In this document: positions 8,806 through 16,638 of the stretch, one piece after another
How positions within the stretch are numbered: position 1 is the stretch's first letter
Layout of the letters: the number at the start of each line of letters is the position of its first letter
Source: SABI01 sp963678555
GTDB lineage: Bacteria > Spirochaetota > Spirochaetia > Sphaerochaetales > Sphaerochaetaceae
NCBI GenBank assembly: GCA_963678555.2
Contig: CAXXJA010000003.1
Span: forward strand, 434,001 to 498,000
DNA length: 64,000 nt
Direction of reading: 5' to 3'
Notes under the pieces: generated by a model
What the model saw: only the letters and a program-made list of their open reading frames with translations
Database searches by the model: none
What the model was told of the DNA's origin: nothing
Program-made: the position numbers and the translations under genes

Positions 8806-8834
8806 TTTACATTCTTCCTGAATAATGGTATACT
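8806..8834 (+). promoter_or_regulatory. Promoter for gyrB-gyrA
   Basis: TTTACA (8806-8811), a 17-base spacer and TATACT (8829-8834) fit sigma70. Transcription would start near 8841, giving a leader of about 35 nt with AAGGAT before the gyrB ATG at 8876. A second, weaker pair (TTGTTG, 17 bases, TATACA) follows about 20-30 bp downstream. Confidence 0.6.
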
Positions 8835-8875
8835 TGTTGCAAATCCAATTTTTTATTATACAAGGATATATTTAT

Positions 8876-10858
8876 ATGGAACAGAGTATTTTGGAAGGGG
8901 TACCGGGAGGTGCTGCGGATCATCGTGAGCCCACAGAAACAGTATCCGGTACATCTTCCTACACGTCCAGCAGTATACAGATTCTGAAAGGTCTTGAGGC
9001 AGTCAGAAAAAGACCGGGAATGTACATCGGATCGACCGGTCCAGACGGCCTTCACCACCTTGTATACGAAATAGTAGACAATAGTATCGATGAAGCGATG
9101 GCAGGGTACTGTGACAATATTTCTATCTCTATCGAGAAAGGGAATGTGATCCGTGTTGAAGATAACGGTCGCGGTATTCCCGTTGATCTTCACCCGAGCG
9201 AACAGGTAAGTTCGCTTCAGGTGGTTATGACTCAGTTGCACGCTGGAGGAAAATTCAATAATGAGACATATAAGGTCTCAGGGGGTCTTCACGGAGTGGG
9301 TGTCTCTGTTGTAAACGCACTTTCCGACTGGCTGGAAGTAACGGTTCACCGTGCTCCTCATATCTATTATCAGGAGTACAGGAAAGGTGTCCCGGTGCAG
9401 GATGTCAGGATTATCGGTGATACTGATAGAAACGGGACTACGGTCCGCTTTATGGTGGATTATTCCATTATTGATAAGGAAACCTACAGTTATCGTGTTC
9501 TGACAGAGCGTTTTAGAGAGTTAGCCTTTTTAAATAAAGGTATTCAGATAGGCGTTAGAGATGAACGTGAAGAAGAGGTGAAGGAACATCATTTCCATTA
9601 TGAAGGCGGTATCAACGAATTCATAAAACATCTCAATGAGTCAAAGAAGGCAATTCACCCTGAGCCTATCTATTTTGAAGGTGAGGATCAGCAGGTTAAG
9701 GTGGAGATTGCTCTCCAGTACAACGATCGCTTCGACGAGGTGCTGTTCTCTTTCGTGAATAATATCAACACGCGCGAGGGTGGTACTCATCTGTCAGGGT
9801 TCAGGTCTGCTCTTACGAGGGTGATGAATGAGCAGATGAAGAAGAAACCGAATCTTCTGAAGATCTTCGGCAACCCTCTTGTCGGCGATGATCTGCGCGA
9901 AGGGCTTACCGCTGTTGTGTCGGTAAAACTTCCCGATCCTCAATTCCAGGGTCAGACGAAATCAAAACTGGGAAATACGTATGTTCAGGGTGTCGTTTCT
10001 TCTCTTATGTATGAGAAGCTTACGAATTATTTCGATGAATATCCTGCTGTGATCGAGGCGATCCTGGGAAAGGCTATCATGGCGGCAAAGGCACGCTTTG
10101 CTGCCCGTGACGCGCGACTGAAGATTCGCAAAGCTTCTGAAGGAGCAGGCCTTCCCGGGAAGCTTGCCGACTGTGCTGAGAAAGATCCCGCTCTCTGTGA
10201 GATATTTATAGTTGAGGGTGATTCAGCGGGAGGAAGCGCCAAACAAGGGCGTGACCGGCAGAATCAGGCGATACTTCCACTGTGGGGAAAGATGCTGAAT
10301 GTCGAGAAGGCGCGTGAAGATAAGGTCTTGTCAAATGAGAAACTGCAACCTGTTATCGCCTCTCTCGGCGCAGGCCTTGGTGTGCACTTTGATCCTACAA
10401 AGGTCCGTTATCACAAGGTTATCATCATGGCGGATGCCGATGTCGACGGCTCCCACATCAGAACTCTTCTGCTCACCTTTTTCTTCCGGTATATGAGAGA
10501 ACTCCTGGAAGAGGGATATGTATATTTTGCTATGCCTCCGCTGTATAAGATCTCGTTCGGGAAAAAGTCCTTCTACGCCTACAATGAAGAGGAACGAAAG
10601 AGGATTCTTCTGGAAAATACCAAGGATGGCGATCTTTCAAAAGTTCCTATTCAGCGATATAAGGGTCTTGGTGAGATGAACCCCGATCAGCTCTGGGAGA
10701 CCACTATGAACCCTGAGACCAGAAGTCTCACACAGGTAACCCTTGAGGATGCTGTAGAGGCGGATGAGGTGTTCACTATGCTTATGGGAGAAGAAGTAGA
10801 GCCCCGTAAGCGGTTCATTGAAGAGAATGCCGTGTATGTCTCAAATCTCGATGTATAA
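8876..10858 (+). CDS. gyrB: DNA gyrase subunit B
   Basis: The 660-residue ATPase subunit of DNA gyrase introduces negative supercoils together with GyrA. It has the GHKL ATP-binding elements (EIVDNSIDEAMAGYC, EDNGRGIP, GGLHGVGVSVVNALS), the TOPRIM motifs EGDSAGGSAKQGRDR and DADVDGSHI, and QRYKGLGEMNPDQLWETTM near the end. The ATG at 8876 is preceded by AAGGAT at about 9 bases; the longer frame from 8825 overlaps the promoter. About 30 low-complexity residues (ending TSSYTSSS) precede the conserved QILKGLEAVRKRPGMYIG, a longer leader than in most GyrB proteins. gyrA follows 19 bp downstream. Confidence 0.97.
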   Translation: MEQSILEGVPGGAADHREPTETVSGTSSYTSSSIQILKGLEAVRKRPGMYIGSTGPDGLHHLVYEIVDNSIDEAMAGYCDNISISIEKGNVIRVEDNGRGIPVDLHPSEQVSSLQVVMTQLHAGGKFNNETYKVSGGLHGVGVSVVNALSDWLEVTVHRAPHIYYQEYRKGVPVQDVRIIGDTDRNGTTVRFMVDYSIIDKETYSYRVLTERFRELAFLNKGIQIGVRDEREEEVKEHHFHYEGGINEFIKHLNESKKAIHPEPIYFEGEDQQVKVEIALQYNDRFDEVLFSFVNNINTREGGTHLSGFRSALTRVMNEQMKKKPNLLKIFGNPLVGDDLREGLTAVVSVKLPDPQFQGQTKSKLGNTYVQGVVSSLMYEKLTNYFDEYPAVIEAILGKAIMAAKARFAARDARLKIRKASEGAGLPGKLADCAEKDPALCEIFIVEGDSAGGSAKQGRDRQNQAILPLWGKMLNVEKAREDKVLSNEKLQPVIASLGAGLGVHFDPTKVRYHKVIIMADADVDGSHIRTLLLTFFFRYMRELLEEGYVYFAMPPLYKISFGKKSFYAYNEEERKRILLENTKDGDLSKVPIQRYKGLGEMNPDQLWETTMNPETRSLTQVTLEDAVEADEVFTMLMGEEVEPRKRFIEENAVYVSNLDV

Positions 10859-10877
10859 GATAAGGATGTTATAAGAA

Positions 10878-13376
10878 ATGGAAGAAATCTCAAAAAGCAC
10901 CATATTTCATGCGAATGTCGCTGATGAAATGAAAGTCTCTTACCTCAATTATGCAATGTCCGTTATCGTCTCGAGGGCCCTGCCTGATGTCCGTGACGGT
11001 CTGAAGCCTGTTCACCGAAGGATTCTGTACGATATGCATGAGATGGGATTGCGATACTCGTCTTCGTTCAAGAAATCGGCAAGAATAGTTGGTGATGTGC
11101 TTGGTAAATACCATCCGCATGGAGATGCCTCGGTGTATGACGCTCTGGTCAGACTGGCTCAGGACTTCTCTCTCCGCTATCCCGCAGTACATCCTCAGGG
11201 AAACTTCGGGTCGATTGATGGTGATCCTCCTGCCGCAATGAGATACACTGAAGCGAAGATGTCACGTATCGGAGAGGAGATGCTCGCCGATATCCAGAAG
11301 GAGACTGTCGATTACGGTCCCAACTATGATGACTCACTCTCTGAACCTACAGTTCTTCCTGCAGCCATTCCCTTCCTCCTTGTCAATGGGAGCAGCGGTA
11401 TCGCGGTCGGTATGGCTACGAACATGGCTCCTCATAATCTCAGTGAAGTGTGTCAGGGTATCGCAGCATACATAGATAATCCGTCGATTTCCCTGTTTGA
11501 GATGATGGAGTATATCAAAGGGCCCGATTTCCCGACCCGCGGAGAGATCTGTGGAAGGGCGGGAATCATCAGCGCCTTCCAGACTGGAAAGGGAAAAGTC
11601 GTCACCCGTGGCGTGTATGAGATAGAAGAGACAAAATCGGGGAAGACACAGATCATATTCTCACAGCTCCCCTACCAGGTGAATAAAGCAGAACTTGTTA
11701 AGAAGATCGCTGAGGAGAAGAAAGGACGAATCAATTCTATCAGTGAGGTGAGAGATGAATCCGATAGGGATGGTATCCGTCTTGTTATCGAACTCAAGAA
11801 GAATGGTGTGCCTTCTGTTGTCATAAACAAGCTATTCAAGTACACGCCGCTTCAGACGAACTTCAATATCAATAATCTAGCTCTTGTTAACGGAAGACCT
11901 AAACAGCTTGGTCTCCTGGAGATGATCCACTACTACGTGGAACACCGAAAGGAAGTGGTGGTGCGCAGGACGCGGTTTGATCTTCGGAAGGCTGAAGAGC
12001 GTGCTCATGTGCTTCTGGGACTGAAGATAGGACTCGAGCATATCGATGAAGTAATCGAGATTATCAAGACTTCCTCAGACAATACAGTCGCTCTTGAAGC
12101 GTTGATGGAAACCTTTGGGCTTTCTAAGATTCAGGGTCAGGCTATCATTGATATGCGCCTTGGTCGTCTTAGCCAGCTGGAGACAACAAAAATTCTTGAT
12201 GAATTAGACGATTTGCGTGCTAAAATTTTATATTATAATGATATATTGTCTGATGAGACCAAGGTGCTACAGGTAGTGAAAGAAGAGCTGCTTGAAATTG
12301 AGAACCGGTATGGTGATGTAAGGCGTACAGCGATCTCACATGTAGAGCTCACTGGAATGGTCGATGAGGATTTTATCAAACAGGAAGATGTTGTCGTCAT
12401 CATGACCAGCAAAGGTTTTGTAAAAAGACTTCCCGTCGAGGAGTATAAGACTCAGGGAAGAGGTGGAAAGGGTGTGCGTGCAGCTACTCTGCGGGATGAG
12501 GATCTCGTAGAGCATGTATTCGTAGCCTCAACACATGATCATATCCTTGCTGTCAGTAATCTTGGGAAGGCGTACTGGTTTAAAGTCCATGAGATTCAGC
12601 AGGGTAGCAAAACCTCTAAAGGTGAGAGTATCAGAGGTGTTCTCACTACATTGGAGAAAGATGAGGAAATAACCTCCATCACTCCATTTGATGACTTTAA
12701 TGAAGACACTTATCTCTTTATGCTGACAAGAGAAGGAGTTGCTAAACAGGTAAATCTGACAAAATTCAAAAATGCAAGGAAACGAGGTATCGCCGCAATC
12801 ATCCTTGATGAAGGAGATGTCCTGTTTAATGCTATTCTTGTCAATGAGAGTGAAGAAGTGATGATTATTACACGACACGGCAAAGGTTTAAGGTTCCCCT
12901 GTTCATCAGTTAGAGCAATGGGACGGTCGACTCGCGGTGTACGTGGTATTAAACTGCTGAACGATGATACTGTTGTCGGATTGTTGAAGGTTGATGAGGA
13001 TAGACGGATCCTGATGATCACTGAAAAGGGTCAGGGTAAGCAGGTTGAGTTTGACGGATTCAGACCGCATGGGCGGGGAACAATGGGTCAGAAGGTCTAT
13101 ACCTTCAGGGAGAAGACCGGGTATCTCGTACGGGCCCTCTCGGTAAATGATGATAATGATATTGTCATCCTTACAGTGAAAGGCCAGTCTATACGGGTTC
13201 CGGTAGACACCATCTCAATTCAAGGTCCATATGCTTCCGGAGTTGTGGTTGCCCGGCTGAAAGATATTGATTCGATTCAGGCTGTTGCAGTTGTTGATGC
13301 TGTCGGTCCAGATGATTCCAGTGATGAAGAACAGAATCAGGATACAGAAGGAGCAGGTACCGACTCTGAATCTTGA
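10878..13376 (+). CDS. gyrA: DNA gyrase subunit A
   Basis: The 832-residue breakage-reunion subunit of gyrase. The active-site tyrosine is in AAMRYTEAKM (Tyr123), and the GyrA box that separates gyrase from topoisomerase IV is present as TQGRGGKGVRA in the C-terminal beta-pinwheel. In the quinolone-resistance region the sequence reads HPHGDASVYDALV, so the position matching E. coli Ser83 is alanine (Ala84 here) while the acidic residue (Asp88) is kept. The C-terminus is an acidic tail (DSSDEEQNQDTE). It is downstream of gyrB in the same transcript and ends 4 bp before a parS site and a strong terminator. Confidence 0.97.
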   Translation: MEEISKSTIFHANVADEMKVSYLNYAMSVIVSRALPDVRDGLKPVHRRILYDMHEMGLRYSSSFKKSARIVGDVLGKYHPHGDASVYDALVRLAQDFSLRYPAVHPQGNFGSIDGDPPAAMRYTEAKMSRIGEEMLADIQKETVDYGPNYDDSLSEPTVLPAAIPFLLVNGSSGIAVGMATNMAPHNLSEVCQGIAAYIDNPSISLFEMMEYIKGPDFPTRGEICGRAGIISAFQTGKGKVVTRGVYEIEETKSGKTQIIFSQLPYQVNKAELVKKIAEEKKGRINSISEVRDESDRDGIRLVIELKKNGVPSVVINKLFKYTPLQTNFNINNLALVNGRPKQLGLLEMIHYYVEHRKEVVVRRTRFDLRKAEERAHVLLGLKIGLEHIDEVIEIIKTSSDNTVALEALMETFGLSKIQGQAIIDMRLGRLSQLETTKILDELDDLRAKILYYNDILSDETKVLQVVKEELLEIENRYGDVRRTAISHVELTGMVDEDFIKQEDVVVIMTSKGFVKRLPVEEYKTQGRGGKGVRAATLRDEDLVEHVFVASTHDHILAVSNLGKAYWFKVHEIQQGSKTSKGESIRGVLTTLEKDEEITSITPFDDFNEDTYLFMLTREGVAKQVNLTKFKNARKRGIAAIILDEGDVLFNAILVNESEEVMIITRHGKGLRFPCSSVRAMGRSTRGVRGIKLLNDDTVVGLLKVDEDRRILMITEKGQGKQVEFDGFRPHGRGTMGQKVYTFREKTGYLVRALSVNDDNDIVILTVKGQSIRVPVDTISIQGPYASGVVVARLKDIDSIQAVAVVDAVGPDDSSDEEQNQDTEGAGTDSES

Positions 13377-13380
13377 TGTA

Positions 13381-13396
13381 TGTTTCACGTGAAACA
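13381..13396. promoter_or_regulatory. parS centromere site 1 (perfect)
   Basis: TGTTTCACGTGAAACA is the exact 16-bp palindromic parS sequence bound by chromosomal ParB proteins in many bacteria. It starts 4 bp after the gyrA stop and about 600 bp before parA-parB, whose products would use it for origin segregation. Confidence 0.92.
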
Positions 13397-13397
13397 T

Positions 13398-13432
13398 GCA
13401 TAGCCGCCCTTTCTGGGCGGCTATGCTTTTTC
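13398..13432 (+). terminator. Intrinsic terminator of gyrB-gyrA
   Basis: A perfect 12-bp GC-rich stem (GCATAGCCGCCC with GGGCGGCTATGC, loop TTTCT) is followed by TTTTTC. It abuts the parS site and closes the gyrase transcript. Confidence 0.9.
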
Positions 13433-13595
13433 TAGAGTTTTTCATGTAGTGGAAGGATCACAACCCTGTATTGTGTCGGTAGCCGATCGAGTGATGTGTC
13501 TGGTTTTCTTATCCTGCTTATGTCTTATAAGATACTGATGCCATGATGAGACATGGTGGAAATCCTGGAACAATTCGGAGTGTGTGAGCTTGTGG

Positions 13596-13626
13596 AAAAA
13601 AAAGCTGCCGAAGGAACTTCGACAGC
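13596..13626 (-). terminator. Intrinsic terminator of the NifU-like gene
   Basis: Read on the minus strand, GCTGTCGAAG, a short loop and TTCGGCAGC form a stem with one G-T pair followed by a run of eight T. It lies just beyond the second parS site, downstream of the NifU-like gene. Confidence 0.85.
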
Positions 13627-13633
13627 ACTTGGA

Positions 13634-13649
13634 TGTTTCACGTGAAACC
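13634..13649. promoter_or_regulatory. parS centromere site 2 (15 of 16)
   Basis: TGTTTCACGTGAAACC differs from canonical parS only in the last base. It lies 253 bp from the perfect site, between the NifU-like stop codon and its terminator, so it is transcribed as part of that gene's 3' end. Confidence 0.88.
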
Positions 13650-13654
13650 TTTTT

Positions 13655-13882
13655 TTAGAATCCGCTTTCGTTAATGACCACGATATCAGGGTCTACAATA
13701 CTTTTAAGATACCGTTCAACTCCGTTCTTCAAAGTCATCTGACTCATAGGGCAGCCGGCACAAGCTCCCTTAAGGCGAACAGTAACATTTTTATCTTCCA
13801 TACTGACAAATTCAATATCACCTCCATCATTTTGAAGGTCTGGTCGTATATCTTCAAGAGCAGCTTTTACTTTATCTACCAT
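13655..13882 (-). CDS. NifU C-terminal domain protein (Fe-S scaffold)
   Basis: A stand-alone 75-residue NifU C-terminal domain. The two cysteines in GACAGCPMSQMTLKNGVE are the CxxC pair that holds a labile Fe-S cluster in Nfu-type carriers, which deliver clusters to target enzymes. The start is well supported by AGGAGG before the ATG. It is a single-gene unit read against the surrounding genes, with its own terminator. An anaerobic-type Fe-S client set (YgiQ radical SAM, for example) is present in the window. Confidence 0.92.
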   Translation of the reverse strand: MVDKVKAALEDIRPDLQNDGGDIEFVSMEDKNVTVRLKGACAGCPMSQMTLKNGVERYLKSIVDPDIVVINESGF

Positions 13883-13976
13883 TGGAATATCCTCCTATAA
13901 AATAGTTATGTAAATGTACTAGTATAAAGAGTTATGGTCAATACCTGAAAAGTTTGATGACAAGAAGAATATCTTT

Positions 13977-14750
13977 ATGTATAGTGTTGGTATGGGCGCA
14001 AAAAAAATTATCTTTTCAAACCAGAAAGGTGGAGTCGGCAAGACAACAACAGCAGCAAACCTTGGAGCATATCTCGCACACCAGGGGTATAAGGTGTTGT
14101 TGATTGATCTCGATTCACAAGGGAATCTTACCAGTGGTGTATCAGGAAACCATAGACTTCCAGGTAGTTACGAAGTTATTGTTGGCACGTGCCCTCCCGA
14201 AGAGGCCTACCAGGTAACACCTGTGGAAAACCTGTTTATAATTGGTGGAGGTATTCATCTTGCCGGGCTGAGTGTAGAGCTTGTGAATGAGCTTGCAAGG
14301 GAATTCTTCTTGAAGAATGCTTTAGCTGGAATTGAAGAGAATTGGGATTATATTCTTGTAGACTGTCCTCCTTCTCTCGGACTGGTTACTATCAATGCCA
14401 TGTGCTGGGCCGACCATATCATTATTCCTCTTCAATGTGAGTATTTTGCTATGGAAGGATTAAATCTTCTCATGAGAACCATTGAATCAGTGAAGAAGCA
14501 GCTAAATCCTCATCTGGATGTACTCGGTATTCTGTTCACTATGTATAGTTCCCGTACGAGGCTGTCGAACGATGTAGTTGATGATATCACGAATTTTTGG
14601 CCTCAGAAAGTGTTTGAGACAAAGATACCGCGTAATGTCAGGCTCTCAGAGGCGCCGTCTCATGGGTTGCCTATAAGTATCTATGACAAACATAGCACTG
14701 GTGCTGAAGGATACCAGAAACTGGCAGAGGAGGTGGTTCGCCGTGTCTAG
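13977..14750 (+). CDS. parA: Chromosome partitioning ATPase ParA/Soj
   Basis: A 257-residue deviant Walker A ATPase that works with ParB bound at parS to segregate newly copied origins and regulate initiation. The deviant P-loop is KGGVGKTTTAANLG (about residues 18-31), followed by LIDLDSQGNLT and the switch-like DYILVDCPPSLG. The start at 13977 is not marked by a clear Shine-Dalgarno; ATG at 13992 (MGAKKIIF) is an equally good alternative and closer to the family N-terminus. The parB start overlaps its end by 8 bases. Confidence 0.95.
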   Translation: MYSVGMGAKKIIFSNQKGGVGKTTTAANLGAYLAHQGYKVLLIDLDSQGNLTSGVSGNHRLPGSYEVIVGTCPPEEAYQVTPVENLFIIGGGIHLAGLSVELVNELAREFFLKNALAGIEENWDYILVDCPPSLGLVTINAMCWADHIIIPLQCEYFAMEGLNLLMRTIESVKKQLNPHLDVLGILFTMYSSRTRLSNDVVDDITNFWPQKVFETKIPRNVRLSEAPSHGLPISIYDKHSTGAEGYQKLAEEVVRRV

Positions 14751-15663
14751 TACAAAAAAACATGGATTGGGAAAGGGTATAAGTTCTCTGATGGATGATT
14801 ATTCATATGACAGTGTGTTCAATCCAGAAGCTTTGCTCTCCTCCGCTGAAGGTGAATATGTCATGCTGGAGATTAACAAGGTTCATCCGAATCCTCATCA
14901 GCCAAGAAAGCAGTTCAATCCTGAAGCGATGGAAGAGCTTTCTGAATCAATCAGGTCACAAGGTATTATTCAACCTCTGATTGTTGAGAAAGTCAATGAT
15001 GATGAATTTATTATCATTGCAGGTGAGCGACGATACCGAGGAGCGTTAGAAATTGGTCTCGAAAAGATACCAGTTATCATAAAGAAGTTTAGCGATTTTC
15101 AGCGTCTCGAAGTAGCGCTCATAGAGAATATCCAGCGGGAGAACCTTAACCCCATTGAAGAGGCGAAGGCATATGTGTACCTTCTCGAACAGTCAAGGAT
15201 AAAACAGGAGGAGCTTGCTGAGCGTGTAGGGAAGAAGAGATCTACGATTACGAACTCTATCCGTCTGCTTCAGTTACCGAAAGAGATACAGGAATCGCTC
15301 CTTGCCTCTGAGTTCAGTAGTGGACATGCCCGTGCACTTCTGTCGGTTGTCAATCCTGCAGATCAGCATTATCTTTACACTAAGATTATTCAGGAAGGAA
15401 TGACTGTTCGCAAGGCTGAGCAGTTGGCGAAGGATCTGAATGAAGGGAAACGGCTTGCGCATGGAAGAGATAGGCGGGCAGAAAAAAGTAAGTCGCCGGA
15501 TATCCTGGCAGTAGAACAGCGTCTTATTGAGGCGATCGGGAATAAGGTCGAGGTGAAGGGTACGCTGCAGAAGGGAAAGATTGAGATTACCTATTCAAGT
15601 ATGCAGGATCTCGAGAAGATCTACTCGCTCTTTCAGATAGAAGAAGAAACAATAGAACTATAA
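14743..15663 (+). CDS. parB: Chromosome partitioning protein ParB/Spo0J
   Basis: A 306-residue parS-binding CTPase. The start is the GTG at 14743 (reads SSTKKHGLGKGISSLMDDY), with AGGAGGT ideally placed inside the end of parA; the longer frame from 14683 lies inside parA and is not credible. The basic N-terminal GLGKGISSLM is the usual ParA-stimulating segment. Then come the ParB/Srx domain with NPHQPRKQF, IIAGERRYRG (box II) and ENIQRENLNPIEEA (box III), and a helix-turn-helix with GKKRSTITNSIRLL. Two parS sites lie a few hundred bases upstream. Confidence 0.96.
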   Translation: MSSTKKHGLGKGISSLMDDYSYDSVFNPEALLSSAEGEYVMLEINKVHPNPHQPRKQFNPEAMEELSESIRSQGIIQPLIVEKVNDDEFIIIAGERRYRGALEIGLEKIPVIIKKFSDFQRLEVALIENIQRENLNPIEEAKAYVYLLEQSRIKQEELAERVGKKRSTITNSIRLLQLPKEIQESLLASEFSSGHARALLSVVNPADQHYLYTKIIQEGMTVRKAEQLAKDLNEGKRLAHGRDRRAEKSKSPDILAVEQRLIEAIGNKVEVKGTLQKGKIEITYSSMQDLEKIYSLFQIEEETIEL

Positions 15664-15681
15664 TTACATAAAGGAACTACT

Positions 15682-16629
15682 ATGTCACAGAATTTACAGA
15701 ATGGTGTGTATGCGAAATTGCAGACCACCAAGGGAGAGGTTGTGCTCTCACTCGAATATAAAAAGACCCCGATGACTGTATCGAATTTCGTCGGTCTTGC
15801 TGAAGGCTCACTGAATCTGACACATCCCGGAACCCCCTTCTATGATGGGTTGACCTTCCACCGTGTTATTGATGATTTCATGGTACAGACAGGCTGTCCG
15901 GAAGGAAATGGGACCGGTGGCCCCGGCTACACATTCCCGGATGAATTTCATGACGACCTAAAACATACAGGACCTGGCGTTCTCTCAATGGCGAATGCTG
16001 GGCCCGGAACCAATGGCAGCCAGATATTCATCACCCATGTTGCGACTCCTTGGCTTGATGGCAAGCATTCTGTGTTCGGGTATGTCGTTGAGGGACAGGA
16101 TACAGTGAATGCAATTACCCAGGGTGATACAATCAGAAAAGTAGAAATTGTTCGGATCGGCGAAGAAGCTGAGAAGTTTATTGTCACAAAAGAGTCATTT
16201 GCTGCAACAGTCTCTGAGGTACAGGTAAAGGAGAATGAGCGGATTGCAGTTCTTGAGAAGGAGTTGAATAAAGAGATTTCCAACAGATGGCCCGATGCGA
16301 AGCAGACTTCCAGCGGATTGCGTTATGTAGTCAATGCGGAAGGAACTGGAGAGAAATCTCCAGTGATGGGTCAGAAAGTGACTGTACACTACACCGGTAC
16401 ACTTCTTGACGGAAGGACTTTTGATTCTTCGGTGAATCGTGGAGCTCCTGCAGAATTTAATATCGGTCAGGTCATTGAAGGGTGGAATGAAGCTTTACAG
16501 ACCATGAAAAAGGGTGAGAAGAGAACTCTCATAATTCCCCCGGAACTTGGGTATGGAAAACAGGGGTATCCGGGAGTTATCCCTCCGAACTCCTATCTGA
16601 TATTTGAAGTGGAACTTATCGACTTCTAG
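15682..16629 (+). CDS. Dual-family peptidyl-prolyl isomerase (cyclophilin-FKBP fusion)
   Basis: A 315-residue fusion of two unrelated prolyl isomerase folds. The N-terminal half (about residues 8-165) is a cyclophilin with FHRVIDDFMVQTGCPEG, GSQIFITH and WLDGKHSVFG. After a charged helical linker (about 170-205) the C-terminal half is an FKBP with VTVHYTGTLLDGRTFDSS, VIEGWNEALQTMKKGEKR and IPPELGYGKQG. Most active-site residues of both folds look intact. Fusions of this order have been described in Treponema denticola and some Bacteroidetes. No signal peptide is seen, so it should be a cytoplasmic folding helper. A good AAGGA precedes the ATG; it sits between parB and radA. Confidence 0.92.
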   Translation: MSQNLQNGVYAKLQTTKGEVVLSLEYKKTPMTVSNFVGLAEGSLNLTHPGTPFYDGLTFHRVIDDFMVQTGCPEGNGTGGPGYTFPDEFHDDLKHTGPGVLSMANAGPGTNGSQIFITHVATPWLDGKHSVFGYVVEGQDTVNAITQGDTIRKVEIVRIGEEAEKFIVTKESFAATVSEVQVKENERIAVLEKELNKEISNRWPDAKQTSSGLRYVVNAEGTGEKSPVMGQKVTVHYTGTLLDGRTFDSSVNRGAPAEFNIGQVIEGWNEALQTMKKGEKRTLIIPPELGYGKQGYPGVIPPNSYLIFEVELIDF

Positions 16630-16638
16630 AAGGCTGTT

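Noticed and set aside
13591..13599. DnaA-box-like TGTGGAAAA between gyrA and parA
   Set aside because: It is part of the T-tract of a terminator and is single; I treat it as chance.
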